From an uncultured Bacteroidales bacterium (GTDB lineage: Bacteria > Bacteroidota > Bacteroidia > Bacteroidales > Bacteroidaceae): a DNA stretch of 64,000 bases. Where the stretch lies: the NCBI GenBank assembly GCA_949297215.1, contig CASFRV010000001.1, positions 124,001-188,000 of the forward strand, given 5' to 3'. Positions 16,289 to 25,353 of this stretch are shown piece by piece (position 1 is the stretch's first letter; each line of letters begins with the position of its first letter). A program made the position numbers and the translations under genes. The notes under the pieces are model-generated. The model worked only from the letters and a program-made list of their open reading frames with translations. It did not search any database and had not been told where the DNA came from.

Positions 16289-19200
16289 CTTTTTCAATAT
16301 AGCTGTATATGATAGGTATGATAAATGCGTTGAGCAGGGTGGACGAGAGCAGACCGCCCAGTATGACTTTTGCCATGGGGCTCTGTATCTCGTTGCCCGG
16401 CAAATCGCCGGCGACAGCCAAAGGTACGAGGGCCATGGCCGAACACAAAGCCGTCATCAAGATGGGGTTAAGGCGGTCGAGCGACCCATGGCGGATGGCT
16501 TCGGCCGTCGAAAGACCTTCGCGCCGCAGACTGTTGTAGCGATCGACGAGCAGCATGCCGTTTCGCGTGGCGATGCCGAAGAGCGAAATGAAGCCAATGA
16601 TGGCCGGCAGGCTGAGCGTGCCGCCGGAGAGAGCGATGGCAAAGACGCCCCCGATGAGTGCCAGCGGCAGATTGAGCAATACGGCGATCGACTGGCCGAA
16701 GCGACGGAATTCGCGGAAGAGAAGCAGGAATATAAGCGTGACCGACAAAACCGAAGCCCAGCCGATTATGCGCGACGCGCTTTGCTCGCTTTCAAACTGC
16801 CCGCCATATTCCACGTGGTAGCCTTCCGGCAGTTTCACTTCCTTGGCTATGCGTTCCTGCATTTCGTGAACGACGCCGCGCAGGTCGCTGCCCGTCACGT
16901 TGGCCGAGACTACGATTTTTCGCTGCACGTTTTCGCGGTTTATCGTGTTGGGGCCGGCGGCCGAGCGTATTTCAGCCACATTGCGCAGGGGAACTGCCTG
17001 CTCTCCGCTGCCGATGGGTATGTCGCCGATCGACTGGAAACTGTGGCGGGCGTCTTCATCCACTTTTAGCGTGAGGTCGAACGTGCGGTTGCCTTCGTAA
17101 ACCTGCGATACCGCCTCACCGCCCAGCAGGGTGCTGACGGCTGTCGAAAATTCGGGCAGACTGATGCCGTATTGGGCCAGAAGTTCGCGTCGCGGCTTGA
17201 TTTGCAATTGCGGGCGTTCCACTTGTTGCTCCACGTTCAGGTCGGCCACGCCCTCTATGTTGCCCACGGCGTGTTTTATCTGGTTGCCCAAAGCATATAG
17301 GCGGTTCAGATCGGTGCCGAACACCTTGATGGCAATGTTGGCTTGCGTCCCCGAAAGCATGGCATCTATGCGGTGGCTGATGGGAGAACCGATCTCCACG
17401 TTCACGCCGGGCAGTTGGCCGAGTTTTTCTCTCACCTCGGCCACCATTTCTTCTTTGCTGCGGTCTGTCAGCTCATAGGGACATTCCATTTCGCTTGTGT
17501 TGACGCCCAGGGCATGCTCGTCGAGCTCGGCCCGCCCCGTTTTGCGTCCCACGGCCTGTATTTCGGGTATGCTCAGCAGCAGGCGTTCGGCGCGTCGCCC
17601 GAGGCTGTCCGATTCTTCCAGGGATATGCCGGGCAGCGTGCTGACGTTTATCGTGAGTGAGCCTTCGTTAAAAGGCGGCAGGAAGCTTCGGCCAAACGTC
17701 AGCAGCAGTAACAAAGCGGCTACAAAGGCAATTCCTGTCCCCGAGAGCCACAGACGGCGATGCCGCAAGGCGGCTTCGAGCGCGTGCGTGTAGGCAGCTT
17801 TCAGTTTGCGCACAATCCAGGGCTCGCGATGGCTGTCGGCCCGGGTCTTGCCGGTGTTGCGCAGCAGTATGCTGCACAGTGCCGGCGTTAAGGTCAAGGC
17901 CACGAGCGTCGAGGCGAAAAGGGCCACGATGAACGTCAGGCCTAATGGCGCCAACATGCGGCCTTCCATCCCCGAGAGGAAGAACAAAGGCAGGAAGCTG
18001 GCCACGATAATAAGCGTTGAGTTGAGGATAGGCATGCGCACTTCGCGCGAAGCGTCATATACCACGTCTATCACTTTCCTTCGTTGGCTTTCGGGCAGCG
18101 CGGCATTGGCCCGCAGGCGTTTATACACGTTTTCCACGTCCACTATCGCGTCGTCCACCAGCGACCCCACGGCGATGGCCAGACCGCCCAGGCTCATGGT
18201 GTTGACCGACTGGCCCAACAGGCGGAGCACCAGCAGAGCAACCAGCACGGAGACGGGAATGGTGAGCAGCGAGATGACCGTTGTGCGTCCGTTCATGAGG
18301 AATATGACGAGTACGATCACCACGAAAAGTCCTCCTTCGTAGAGCGATTTCTCTACATTGCCGATAGCGCTCTCGATGAAGTTGCTTTGGCGGAAGATGT
18401 CTGTCGATATTTTCACGTCGCCCGGGAGCTGTGTCTTCAAGTCGGCCAGGGCTTCTTCCAGCTTGTGGGTGAGTTGAATGGTGCCGACGGCCGGCTGCTT
18501 TGTCACGGTCACGAGGACGGCCGGTTTGCCGTTGTACGAGGCCGTTCCCAGGCGTGGAGCCTTGGCTCCCGTCGTGACGTCGGCCACGTGTTCCAGCAAA
18601 ATGCTGTTTCCCAGCGAGTCGCGTTTCACAAAGGCCCGTCCGAGTTCGTCCGCGCGGTTGGTCGTCATTTCCCCGCGGATGACATATTCGTTGCCATATT
18701 CGTAAATCACGCCTCCTGAGGCGTTGCGGTTCATGTCCGTTACGGCAGCCTGCACTTCGCCGAGGCTGACGCCATATAGCCGCATGCGGTCGGGGTGCAG
18801 CCGTATCTGATATTCTTTTACGTCGCCGCCGAGCACGGCCACCTGCGATACGCCGCCGGTGGCCAGCAGGCGGGTGCGCACCGTCCAGTCGGCCAGTGTG
18901 CGCAGCTCCTCTTGCGATGTGGTGTCGGCCGTCAGGCCGATAATCATCACCTCGCCCAGGATGGACGATTGCGGACCTAAAACCGGTTGGCCCACTCCTG
19001 CCGGCAGTTGGCCTTCGACGGTCGCCAGTTTTTCGGAAACAATCTGCCGGTCGCGGTACACGTCTGTTCCCCAATCGAATTCAACCCACACGACGGAGAA
19101 GCCCGTTGTCGACGAGGAGCGTACGCGGCGCACGTCCGTGGCTCCGTTCAGGGCCGTTTCGACGGGAAACGTCACGAGGCGCTCCACCTCTTCGGCGGCC

Positions 19201-19367
19201 ATGCCCGGTGCTTCGGTCATGACGACGACGGTGGGGGCGTTCAGGTCGGGGAAAACGTCTACCTCCATGCGTAGCGTGACGATGATGCCGGTCACGACGA
19301 TGATGAGGGCCGCCCCGAGCACGGTCAGGCGGTTATGAAGCGCAAAGTGGATAATCTTGTTCAACAT
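16278..19367 (-). CDS. Heavy-metal efflux RND transporter (CusA/CzcA family)
   Basis: This 1029-residue inner-membrane pump exports metal ions from the periplasm or cytoplasm using the proton gradient. It has the RND layout: an N-terminal membrane helix, two large periplasmic loops, and two sets of further helices. The fourth-helix proton relay region reads GSLVDDAIVDVENV, with the Asp and Glu of the HME subfamily. The N-terminal VDVFPDLNAPTVVVMTEAPG block is typical. Length is normal. The substrate cannot be set from sequence alone. It sits between the cusB gene (18 bases) and cusC (overlap). Confidence 0.93.
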   Translation of the reverse strand: MLNKIIHFALHNRLTVLGAALIIVVTGIIVTLRMEVDVFPDLNAPTVVVMTEAPGMAAEEVERLVTFPVETALNGATDVRRVRSSSTTGFSVVWVEFDWGTDVYRDRQIVSEKLATVEGQLPAGVGQPVLGPQSSILGEVMIIGLTADTTSQEELRTLADWTVRTRLLATGGVSQVAVLGGDVKEYQIRLHPDRMRLYGVSLGEVQAAVTDMNRNASGGVIYEYGNEYVIRGEMTTNRADELGRAFVKRDSLGNSILLEHVADVTTGAKAPRLGTASYNGKPAVLVTVTKQPAVGTIQLTHKLEEALADLKTQLPGDVKISTDIFRQSNFIESAIGNVEKSLYEGGLFVVIVLVIFLMNGRTTVISLLTIPVSVLVALLVLRLLGQSVNTMSLGGLAIAVGSLVDDAIVDVENVYKRLRANAALPESQRRKVIDVVYDASREVRMPILNSTLIIVASFLPLFFLSGMEGRMLAPLGLTFIVALFASTLVALTLTPALCSILLRNTGKTRADSHREPWIVRKLKAAYTHALEAALRHRRLWLSGTGIAFVAALLLLLTFGRSFLPPFNEGSLTINVSTLPGISLEESDSLGRRAERLLLSIPEIQAVGRKTGRAELDEHALGVNTSEMECPYELTDRSKEEMVAEVREKLGQLPGVNVEIGSPISHRIDAMLSGTQANIAIKVFGTDLNRLYALGNQIKHAVGNIEGVADLNVEQQVERPQLQIKPRRELLAQYGISLPEFSTAVSTLLGGEAVSQVYEGNRTFDLTLKVDEDARHSFQSIGDIPIGSGEQAVPLRNVAEIRSAAGPNTINRENVQRKIVVSANVTGSDLRGVVHEMQERIAKEVKLPEGYHVEYGGQFESEQSASRIIGWASVLSVTLIFLLLFREFRRFGQSIAVLLNLPLALIGGVFAIALSGGTLSLPAIIGFISLFGIATRNGMLLVDRYNSLRREGLSTAEAIRHGSLDRLNPILMTALCSAMALVPLAVAGDLPGNEIQSPMAKVILGGLLSSTLLNAFIIPIIYSYIEKDEK

Positions 19368-19385
19368 ATAGCCTCCCTCCCTTCG

Positions 19386-20525
19386 TTAGTGCTCGTGGTT
19401 GTGTCCTTCGGGGACAACGCCCGAGAAGGCTGCCAGGCGTACGCGCGGAGCGCCGGCCGTTACGAGGCGTTCGCCGCCTTTCAGCCCCGATGTCACGAGA
19501 ACGCGGCGGCCGTCGTCGGCTCCCAGTTTCACTTCGTGTTTGTGATAAACGTCGGCTCCCTCTTGCAGATAGACATAATAGAGTCCCTGTTCCTCCGTGA
19601 CGGCGGTCAGCGGGATGCTGATGGCTTCCGGCTGCTCGTCGGCCAGGAGCCACACTTCCACGCAGGCACCGGCCGGGATGTTTCCCCGGTTGTCAAATTC
19701 GAAAGTCAGCGGGATATACGGTGCTCCTGCCGTCACGCGGCCGCGCGACACCGTCCGGCCGTTCAGTTCGTCCAGGCTGAACACCTGCTCGTCGTAGGCC
19801 GTCCGAAAGCGTGCACTGCTGATGGCGTCTATCCGGCTGAAAAGCCGTTCCGGCACGTCGACGCGCAGTTGCAGCCGGCGGGTCGACGTCAGCCGCACGA
19901 GGGGCTGGCCCACGTTGACGTAGTCGCCCGGCTGCACAAGCAGTTGCTTGACGTAGCCGCCGGCCGGAGCTTTCACGGCGATGCCGGCCGCGCTGTTGCT
20001 CCTGGCCTGTGCTTCGTAGGCAATGCGTGCGTTGTCGTATGCAGCGCGTGCCTGTTCATATTCTCCTTGGGTGATGATGCGGTCCTTTACGAGTTTGGCC
20101 GCGCGTTCGTAGGCTTGCCGTGCCGTTTCGCAGGCCACGCGCAGTTTTGCCACGGGGTCGCCTTCGGGCAGGTTCTCGGCCGAGATGTAAGCCACGGTTG
20201 CGCCGCTCCCCACTTGTGCGCCCTCGGCGTTTACGGCCGGCGTAAGGCGCACGATGCCCGCTGCCGTTGCGGCCACGGTCGTTTCGGCTCCGATGGGTGC
20301 CGTGATGCGTCCCGCAGCTTTGAAGGCAGCGGCAAACGGGGCGCGTTTCACCGTTTCCACCCGCACGCCGGCTTCTTTTGCCTGGGCGGCGGTCAGTATT
20401 ATTTCGTCTGCCGCGTGCTCATCGTCGTGAGCAGCGGCTTTTTCTGCTTCTGTATCGTGGCTGTGGCCGCAAGCACACAGCAGGAGCAGCACGCTAAGGG
20501 GTGCTGCCGCTATCATTTGTTTCAT
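19386..20525 (-). CDS. Periplasmic adaptor of metal RND pump (CusB/CzcB family), lipoprotein
   Basis: A 379-residue membrane fusion protein. The start at 20525 gives a lipoprotein signal peptide (MKQMIAAAPLSVLLLLCACG; lipobox at the Cys of LCAC), followed by a His/Asp/Glu-rich stretch (HSHDTEAEK, AAHDDEHAAD) that may bind metal. The hairpin-lipoyl core includes GRITAPIGAETTVAATAAG and the second half IAVKAPAGGYVKQLLVQPGDYV; the protein ends with another His-rich tip (GHNHEH). It couples the RND pump to the outer membrane factor encoded downstream. Confidence 0.92.
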   Translation of the reverse strand: MKQMIAAAPLSVLLLLCACGHSHDTEAEKAAAHDDEHAADEIILTAAQAKEAGVRVETVKRAPFAAAFKAAGRITAPIGAETTVAATAAGIVRLTPAVNAEGAQVGSGATVAYISAENLPEGDPVAKLRVACETARQAYERAAKLVKDRIITQGEYEQARAAYDNARIAYEAQARSNSAAGIAVKAPAGGYVKQLLVQPGDYVNVGQPLVRLTSTRRLQLRVDVPERLFSRIDAISSARFRTAYDEQVFSLDELNGRTVSRGRVTAGAPYIPLTFEFDNRGNIPAGACVEVWLLADEQPEAISIPLTAVTEEQGLYYVYLQEGADVYHKHEVKLGADDGRRVLVTSGLKGGERLVTAGAPRVRLAAFSGVVPEGHNHEH

Positions 20526-20590
20526 ATGGTTTCTGTCGGTAGTAAGTTGATAAAGTGAAAAAACACGTTGTCGGCCGGTGGCCTTTCTTT

Positions 20591-21025
20591 TCAACATACT
20601 GCCGAAGGGGGAGCCCGCAGTCCTCCTGCCGACCGGTTCGGTCGGGGCGGCAGTGGGGCCGTCCGTTGCGGTTGTCGGCGTTTCTGGTGGTTTGTGTGCG
20701 TGAGGACAGTCGGTGTCAGAGCGACATAAAACGGTGTAGCCGGTGTGTGCCTGTGTGCAGCTGCCAGCTTCGTCCCCATCTGTACGCCGCGCCCTGCAAT
20801 ATATTGCGAGTGGGCCTCGCATCCTAGGTGCGAGGTCGGATTTTCATGTGTGGCGTGAGGGGCATGGCCGTTTCCCCGCAAAAATTTCTCGAAAGCCGCA
20901 TCATCCGTCACGCAGGGCATCCCGCTGTGGTGGTGATGCGGGATGCTGCTTGCGCAGAGCATCAGCACGACGGCGCACCAGAGCGCCAGACGGGCCACGA
21001 TAGTTTTCAGATGCGGTATTTTCAT
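20591..21025 (-). CDS. His-rich DUF6769-type protein heading the metal efflux operon
   Basis: A 144-residue exported protein with an N-terminal hydrophobic signal (about residues 8-27) followed at once by HHHHSGMPC. The mature part holds many His and two Cys (HAPHATHENPTSHLGC, EAHSQY) and then a basic Pro/Arg-rich tail. I recognise the pattern of the DUF6769 family found upstream of RND metal pumps in this phylum; the assignment is from pattern and context. Periplasmic metal binding is inferred. It is the first gene of the operon, 65 bases before cusB, behind a possible -7 element at 21037-21044. Confidence 0.75.
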   Translation of the reverse strand: MKIPHLKTIVARLALWCAVVLMLCASSIPHHHHSGMPCVTDDAAFEKFLRGNGHAPHATHENPTSHLGCEAHSQYIAGRGVQMGTKLAAAHRHTPATPFYVALTPTVLTHTNHQKRRQPQRTAPLPPRPNRSAGGLRAPPSAVC

Positions 21026-21036
21026 TTTTCCGGGAG

Positions 21037-21044
21037 CAAAAATA
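21037..21044 (-). promoter_or_regulatory. Possible -7 element (TATTTTTG) of the metal efflux operon
   Basis: Read on the minus strand, TATTTTTG matches the -7 consensus 11 bases before the DUF6769 start. There is no good -33 TTTG at the usual spacing, and the leader would be very short. Confidence 0.35.
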
Positions 21045-21167
21045 ACATAAACGGGCTGAACGGGCGGTTGGTTTTCCCATGAAACTTATTTGCAGATTTC
21101 AGGGCGGCGTCTGTTTTTCCGTTTGCTTGCCGTCGGTTCGGGTGGGACGGGACGCATGTGGCGGAGC

Positions 21168-21212
21168 GAAAAAAAGCAAAGCGCGCTTGTCGTCGGTGAT
21201 GGCAAGTGCGCT
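21168..21212 (-). terminator. Terminator of the PfkB kinase gene
   Basis: On the minus strand AGCGCACTTG pairs with CAAGCGCGCT (one mismatch) and is followed by TTGCTTTTTTT. Confidence 0.6.
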
Positions 21213-21234
21213 TGGTCGTTCTGCGGGCGGTTTC

Positions 21235-22113
21235 TCATTCTTCAAACGAAAATTCCCGCGGGTGAGGCGGCGTGGCTCCGTGTTGTGTGCATACGTAGGC
21301 CGATATGTCGGAGGCGCGCAGGTGGGCTTCCGTCAGTGGCAGGCCGTTCAGCAGGCTCACGGCGAATGTGGCGGTAAAGGCGTCGCCTGCCCCCACCGTG
21401 TCCACCACTTTCACGGGCGATGCCGGCAGGGTGGAGCTTTCATCGGGGGCATAGATGCTGCTGCCCTCTTCGCCTTGGGTCAGCACGACATAGGAGATGT
21501 CGAACCGTTGCATCAGCCGGCGGCATTGTGCCTCGTCGTCGCCGTCGGGCAGCCCGATCAAGGGCACCAGCGTGTCGAGCTCGTCGGTGTTGAGCTTTAA
21601 GACGTTGCACAAGTGGAGCGAGTGGCGGATCACGTCCGGGTCGATGAAGGGGGGACGCAGGTTCACGTCGAATATTTTCAGGCTGTCGTCGGGCATGGCG
21701 TCGATGTAGCGGGCAATGGCGTGCCGCGTGGTCTGATAGCGTTGTGCCAGCGAGCCGAAGCAGCAGGCCGACGTGCGTTGCGCCATTTCGGCGAGCGACG
21801 AGGTGAAAGGCAAATGATCCCAGGCGCAGTCCGGGGTAAACTGGTAGCGTTCGTCGCCTTCCGTGTCGGGGTTCACGGCAACTTGCCCCGTAGCATAGGG
21901 CACACGCTCCAAGTCATAGCCCAAGCTGCGCTCGTCGAGCGTCCGTACGATTTCGTCGCCCAAGTCATCGTTCCCGATGGCGCTCACGGCTCTGCCGTCG
22001 ACGCCAAGTTGCGAGGCGTGGTAGGCAAAGTTGGCCGGTGCTCCCCCGAGTTGCTTCTCGTCGGGGAGGATGTCCCAAAGTATTTCGCCTATGCCAACTA
22101 CCAATTTGTTCAT
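21235..22113 (-). CDS. PfkB-family carbohydrate kinase, probable fructokinase
   Basis: A 292-residue cytoplasmic ribokinase-fold sugar kinase. Signature one is GGAPANFAYHASQLG near residue 22; signature two with the catalytic Asp is DTVGAGDAFTATFA near residue 240. The N-terminal VVGIGEILWDILPDEKQLGG is the pattern of fructokinases in this phylum, so fructose is the likely substrate, although other ketoses are possible. It is a single-gene unit with a good promoter (22176-22207) and its own terminator, divergent from the beta-lactamase gene. Confidence 0.88.
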   Translation of the reverse strand: MNKLVVGIGEILWDILPDEKQLGGAPANFAYHASQLGVDGRAVSAIGNDDLGDEIVRTLDERSLGYDLERVPYATGQVAVNPDTEGDERYQFTPDCAWDHLPFTSSLAEMAQRTSACCFGSLAQRYQTTRHAIARYIDAMPDDSLKIFDVNLRPPFIDPDVIRHSLHLCNVLKLNTDELDTLVPLIGLPDGDDEAQCRRLMQRFDISYVVLTQGEEGSSIYAPDESSTLPASPVKVVDTVGAGDAFTATFAVSLLNGLPLTEAHLRASDISAYVCTQHGATPPHPREFSFEE

Positions 22114-22175
22114 TTTTTTCTTTTTATTTAAGGGATAGATGCGGTTTGAAAGCCGCAGGTTCCTTTAGACCGGCG

Positions 22176-22207
22176 CAAAATTACTATTTCCGGTGCAAAC
22201 AGCCAAA
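22176..22207 (-). promoter_or_regulatory. Bacteroidetes-type promoter of the PfkB kinase gene
   Basis: On the minus strand TTTGG is followed after 19 bases by TAATTTTG at 22183-22176. Both boxes and the spacing fit the consensus. Confidence 0.75.
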
Positions 22208-22336
22208 TTTTACCAAATTGACAATGGGCCGGTGGCGTTTGCCGGGGGAATATGGGCGAAAGAAGAGGCGAAAAGCGTCATCCGCAGGCGATGCAAGATA
22301 CGTGTGCCGTTCTTTTCTTCATTGGTCGTTTTGCGC

Positions 22337-22344
22337 TAACTTTG
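22337..22344 (+). promoter_or_regulatory. Probable -7 element (TAACTTTG) for the beta-lactamase gene
   Basis: TAACTTTG matches TAnnTTTG and lies about 70 bases before the ATG at 22414. The -33 area is only T-rich. Confidence 0.45.
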
Positions 22345-22413
22345 CCCCCGTTTTCCATTTTCGGGTGTGCAGCCCGTTTCTTATCAGTCAGGTTCAACCA
22401 AAAAGCTGTTCGT

Positions 22414-23328
22414 ATGCGTTTGCGCTTACCTTTTCTTTTCTGGATGCTGCTGTGTCCTGTTTTGTTGGGGGCACAGTCGGCCGGTCTCTCACGCTCGTTG
22501 GAGCAAGCCCTGCACGGCTTTTGCGGACGGGTGGGGGTGGCCGTCGTTTACGGCCGGGGCGATTCGTTGCTGGTGGCAGGCGATGCAGCCCATAGCTATC
22601 CGTTGTCGAGCGTAGTGAAGTTTCCTCAGGCTCTTTACGTCCTGGGCCGGGCCCCCGGCTGCGGTGTGCCGGCCGACAGCACGGTCACGTTGGCGCCTGC
22701 CGAGATGGTGCGCGATACGTGGAGCCCCCTGCGCGACCGCTACCCACGCGGCGGTGTCCGTCTCAGCGTGGGCGACCTTTTGCTCTATTCCTTGCAGCAG
22801 AGCGACAACGTGGCCTGCGATGCTCTGTTCCGGCGCTTCGGTGCGCCCGCCCGCGTTGAGGCTTATGTGCGTTCGTTGGGATTTCCCGGTTCCCACATCG
22901 GCGTCACCGAGGCCGAGATGCACGACGAGCCGGCTCGTGCCGTTGCCAACCGTTCGACGCCTGTCGATGTCGCCCGTCTTTTCTACGGGTTCACCGAAGG
23001 TCGGTGGCTCTCGCCCGGGGCGCAGGCTTTCGTGAGCGATGCCCTGCTGGGCTGCTCCACCGGAACCGACCGCCTGCCGGCCGGTCTTGCCGGGACGGGG
23101 GCGCGCATCGGGCATAAGACGGGCACGGGCTTCCGCGACGCCGCCGGGCGCATGCAGGGCTTCAACGACGCAGGTTTCGTCTTGCTTCCCGACGGGCGCC
23201 GCTATGCCATGGCGGTTTTCATCGACGATGCGCTTGCTTCCGACGCCGAATGTGCCGCCCTCATGGCGCGTCTGTCGGCGTTGGTTTGTCGCGCCTTTTC
23301 TGCTGCGCCTGCCGCCACCGGCCGGTAG
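22414..23328 (+). CDS. Class A beta-lactamase, Bacteroidetes A2-like
   Basis: A 304-residue serine hydrolase that opens beta-lactam rings in the periplasm. The signal peptide ends near VLLGAQ (residue 21). All active-site motifs are present: S66-V-V-K69, S130-D-N132, Glu166 in TEAEMH (the ExxMN/H form of subclass A2 enzymes such as CepA/CblA/CfxA), and K235-T-G237. ATG 22414 was chosen because the signal peptide begins there. Base composition matches the neighbours and there is no mobile element nearby, so it looks native. The stop is TAG. It converges on the DUF5715 gene with only 8 bases between. Confidence 0.92.
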   Translation: MRLRLPFLFWMLLCPVLLGAQSAGLSRSLEQALHGFCGRVGVAVVYGRGDSLLVAGDAAHSYPLSSVVKFPQALYVLGRAPGCGVPADSTVTLAPAEMVRDTWSPLRDRYPRGGVRLSVGDLLLYSLQQSDNVACDALFRRFGAPARVEAYVRSLGFPGSHIGVTEAEMHDEPARAVANRSTPVDVARLFYGFTEGRWLSPGAQAFVSDALLGCSTGTDRLPAGLAGTGARIGHKTGTGFRDAAGRMQGFNDAGFVLLPDGRRYAMAVFIDDALASDAECAALMARLSALVCRAFSAAPAATGR

Positions 23329-23336
23329 GCGCGGCG

Positions 23337-24149
23337 TCAGCGGGCCGTAATGTGGAAGCAGGCCTGCTTCCGTTCATATTTCACGTAGCACGTTCCCAGC
23401 TGCCGCTGGTCTTCGAGCACCTCGGCCAAGATCGATTTCAGGGCCACGGCGTTGACGATGGGGAGCCGCGGCCCGTCGGGGTCGTACACGCGGTCGAACT
23501 TGTTGTACGATATGTCGAACGTCGTGCCGTATTGGTGGCAGCTTTGTTCTGATGCGTTGACGTTGACGCGCCGCAGGCGGCTCACGTCGTGCCGCGTGCG
23601 CAGCACCGAGGTTACCACGAGCTTGTGAAAAGGCATTCCCTTCGTCTGCACCGAGTCGATAAAGGCGCGTGCGATGGTGTTGAGCAGCGTGGCAGCACGC
23701 GGCACCAGGTAGGGAATGGAGTGGGTCAGCCGCTCCACGCGGTAGTAGGGCGTGTCGTCGATATACACGAGCTTGTCTTTGTGGCGTGCCGCGTCGTTGC
23801 GGTCGGCCACGGGCGGCACGCCCAGGCGCTGCGCCGTGGCCAGCTGCACGTCGTTCAGGTCGGGGAAGCTCTCCTCGAAGCTTCGCACGCTTGTCACGCG
23901 GTTTTTGACGGGCTGCCCCTTGGCGTCGGTCAGCACGAGGGGGTTGCGCTGCCGCAGCAGCAGCGCGTCCACGCGTTTGCTTTGCATGGCGATGCTGTCC
24001 GGCTTGATGGTGCGTACGGCTGTCGTGTCGGTCGGTGCCGTCAGCCGGTCAAGGGCTATTTCGGGGTTGACGCGCCGGATGACGAAGAGCACCAGCACCG
24101 TCACCGCAAAAGCCAGCAGAAAATGCGTCCTTTCTATTTTCAGTTTCAT
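23337..24149 (-). CDS. DUF5715 protein with D-Ala-D-Ala peptidase-like motif
   Basis: A 270-residue protein with one N-terminal membrane anchor (about residues 9-24), otherwise periplasmic. The C-terminal half contains VTSVLRTRHDVSRLRR, then SCHQYGTTFDISYNKFD and the ending ACFHITAR. The S-x-H-x-x-G-x-x-x-D spacing and a late His resemble the zinc site of the M15/VanY/DacB group of D-Ala-D-Ala peptidases. I recognise it as DUF5715-like; peptidase activity is inferred. It would trim or recognise peptidoglycan stem peptides. The gene is on its own, facing the beta-lactamase gene. Confidence 0.8.
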   Translation of the reverse strand: MKLKIERTHFLLAFAVTVLVLFVIRRVNPEIALDRLTAPTDTTAVRTIKPDSIAMQSKRVDALLLRQRNPLVLTDAKGQPVKNRVTSVRSFEESFPDLNDVQLATAQRLGVPPVADRNDAARHKDKLVYIDDTPYYRVERLTHSIPYLVPRAATLLNTIARAFIDSVQTKGMPFHKLVVTSVLRTRHDVSRLRRVNVNASEQSCHQYGTTFDISYNKFDRVYDPDGPRLPIVNAVALKSILAEVLEDQRQLGTCYVKYERKQACFHITAR

Positions 24150-24268
24150 GAGGATGGGCTACGAGTTTTCTTTTCGTGCGTGTTTACCGGCCGTATGAAG
24201 CTGCCGGCAAACGGTTGCGAAAGCACGCAAAAGTACAAAAAATACCGTTCCCTTTTCTGCGGATTATG

Positions 24269-24276
24269 TATTTTTG
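24269..24276 (+). promoter_or_regulatory. Probable -7 element (TATTTTTG) for phoH-purC
   Basis: TATTTTTG matches the consensus and lies 80 bases before the phoH ATG; the -33 match is weak. Confidence 0.45.
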
Positions 24277-24356
24277 CACGGGCATAAAGCCGACCGGCCG
24301 TCGCATGCCGGCTTGTGCGGGGCCGTCCGGCGGCCCTTTCACCCCGGAAAAGTAAG

Positions 24357-25352
24357 ATGATAGAAAAACATTTTTTTCTCGACGAGGCCGACCCCGTTCT
24401 CTTTTACGGACCGGCCAACGCCAATTTGCGGATGCTCAAGGCGCTTTGTCCGAAGCTGCGCATCATGGCCCGCGGCAATGTGCTCAAAGCCATTGGCGAC
24501 GAGGAGGAGCTGGCGGCTTTCGAAGAGCTTTTTGCCGCCTTGCAGAAGCATTGCACGAAATACAACGTCCTGACCGAAGAAGATGTACTCAACATCGTGA
24601 AGCGCCGGCAGACGCACGGCGAGGCGGCCGAGGGCGTCATCGTTTACAGCATGGGCGGCAAGCCCATTACGGCCCGCAGCGAAAACCAGCGGCGCCTTGT
24701 TGAGGCCTACGACCGCTGCGACCTGCTCTTTGCGGTCGGGCCGGCCGGTTCGGGCAAGACGTACACGGCCATAGCCCTGGCCGTCCGCGCGTTGAAGAAC
24801 AAGGAGGTGAAGCGCCTCATCCTGAGCCGTCCGGCTGTCGAGGCCGGCGAGAAACTGGGCTTCCTGCCCGGCGACATGAAGGAGAAGATCGACCCCTATT
24901 TGCAGCCTCTCTACGACGCTTTGCAGGAGATGGTGCCGCCCGCCAAGTTGCAGGAATACATGGCTACGGGCGTCATACAGATAGCTCCTCTTGCCTTCAT
25001 GCGCGGCCGCACGCTCAACGATGCCGTCGTCATTCTTGACGAGGCGCAAAACACAACGTCGGCGCAGATCAAGATGTTTCTTACGCGCATGGGCACCAAT
25101 ACGAAAATGATCGTCACGGGCGACCGCACGCAGATCGACCTGCCGCCCACGGTACGCTCCGGGCTCGTCGAGGCTTTGCGCATTCTGCAAGGCATTCCCG
25201 GCGTTGCTTTTGTCGAGATGACCAAGAAAGACATCGTCCGCCACCGTCTTGTGACGCGCATTGTCGAAGCCTATGAGCAGGAGGCCCGCCGGAAGCGCGA
25301 GGAGGCCGCAGCCGGCGAGGTGCAGCAGAATACATCCCAAAACCAACAGTAA
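24357..25352 (+). CDS. phoH: PhoH family ATPase
   Basis: A 331-residue cytoplasmic P-loop protein. The N-terminal part (about residues 1-120) is the KH-like/PhoH leader; the ATPase domain has Walker [12 protein letters not shown], the block [19 protein letters not shown], Walker [11 protein letters not shown] and a late [10 protein letters not shown] motif. The family is linked to RNA metabolism and stress, with substrates not settled. ATG 24357 follows the AAGTAAG stretch; an upstream in-frame codon would add 14 residues not conserved in the family. purC starts 1 base after its stop, so the two are co-transcribed. Confidence 0.93.
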   Translation: MIEKHFFLDEADPVLFYGPANANLRMLKALCPKLRIMARGNVLKAIGDEEELAAFEELFAALQKHCTKYNVLTEEDVLNIVKRRQTHGEAAEGVIVYSMGGKPITARSENQRRLVEAYDRCDLLFAVGPAGSGKTYTAIALAVRALKNKEVKRLILSRPAVEAGEKLGFLPGDMKEKIDPYLQPLYDALQEMVPPAKLQEYMATGVIQIAPLAFMRGRTLNDAVVILDEAQNTTSAQIKMFLTRMGTNTKMIVTGDRTQIDLPPTVRSGLVEALRILQGIPGVAFVEMTKKDIVRHRLVTRIVEAYEQEARRKREEAAAGEVQQNTSQNQQ

Positions 25353-25353
25353 T

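Larger units (their letters stand above)
22114..22413. other. Divergent intergenic region between kinase and beta-lactamase genes
   Basis: The region holds the minus-strand promoter at 22176-22207 and a probable plus-strand -7 element TAACTTTG at 22337-22344 for the beta-lactamase gene. No operator-like inverted repeat or regulator gene is visible, so I see no sign of inducible control of the beta-lactamase. Confidence 0.5.
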
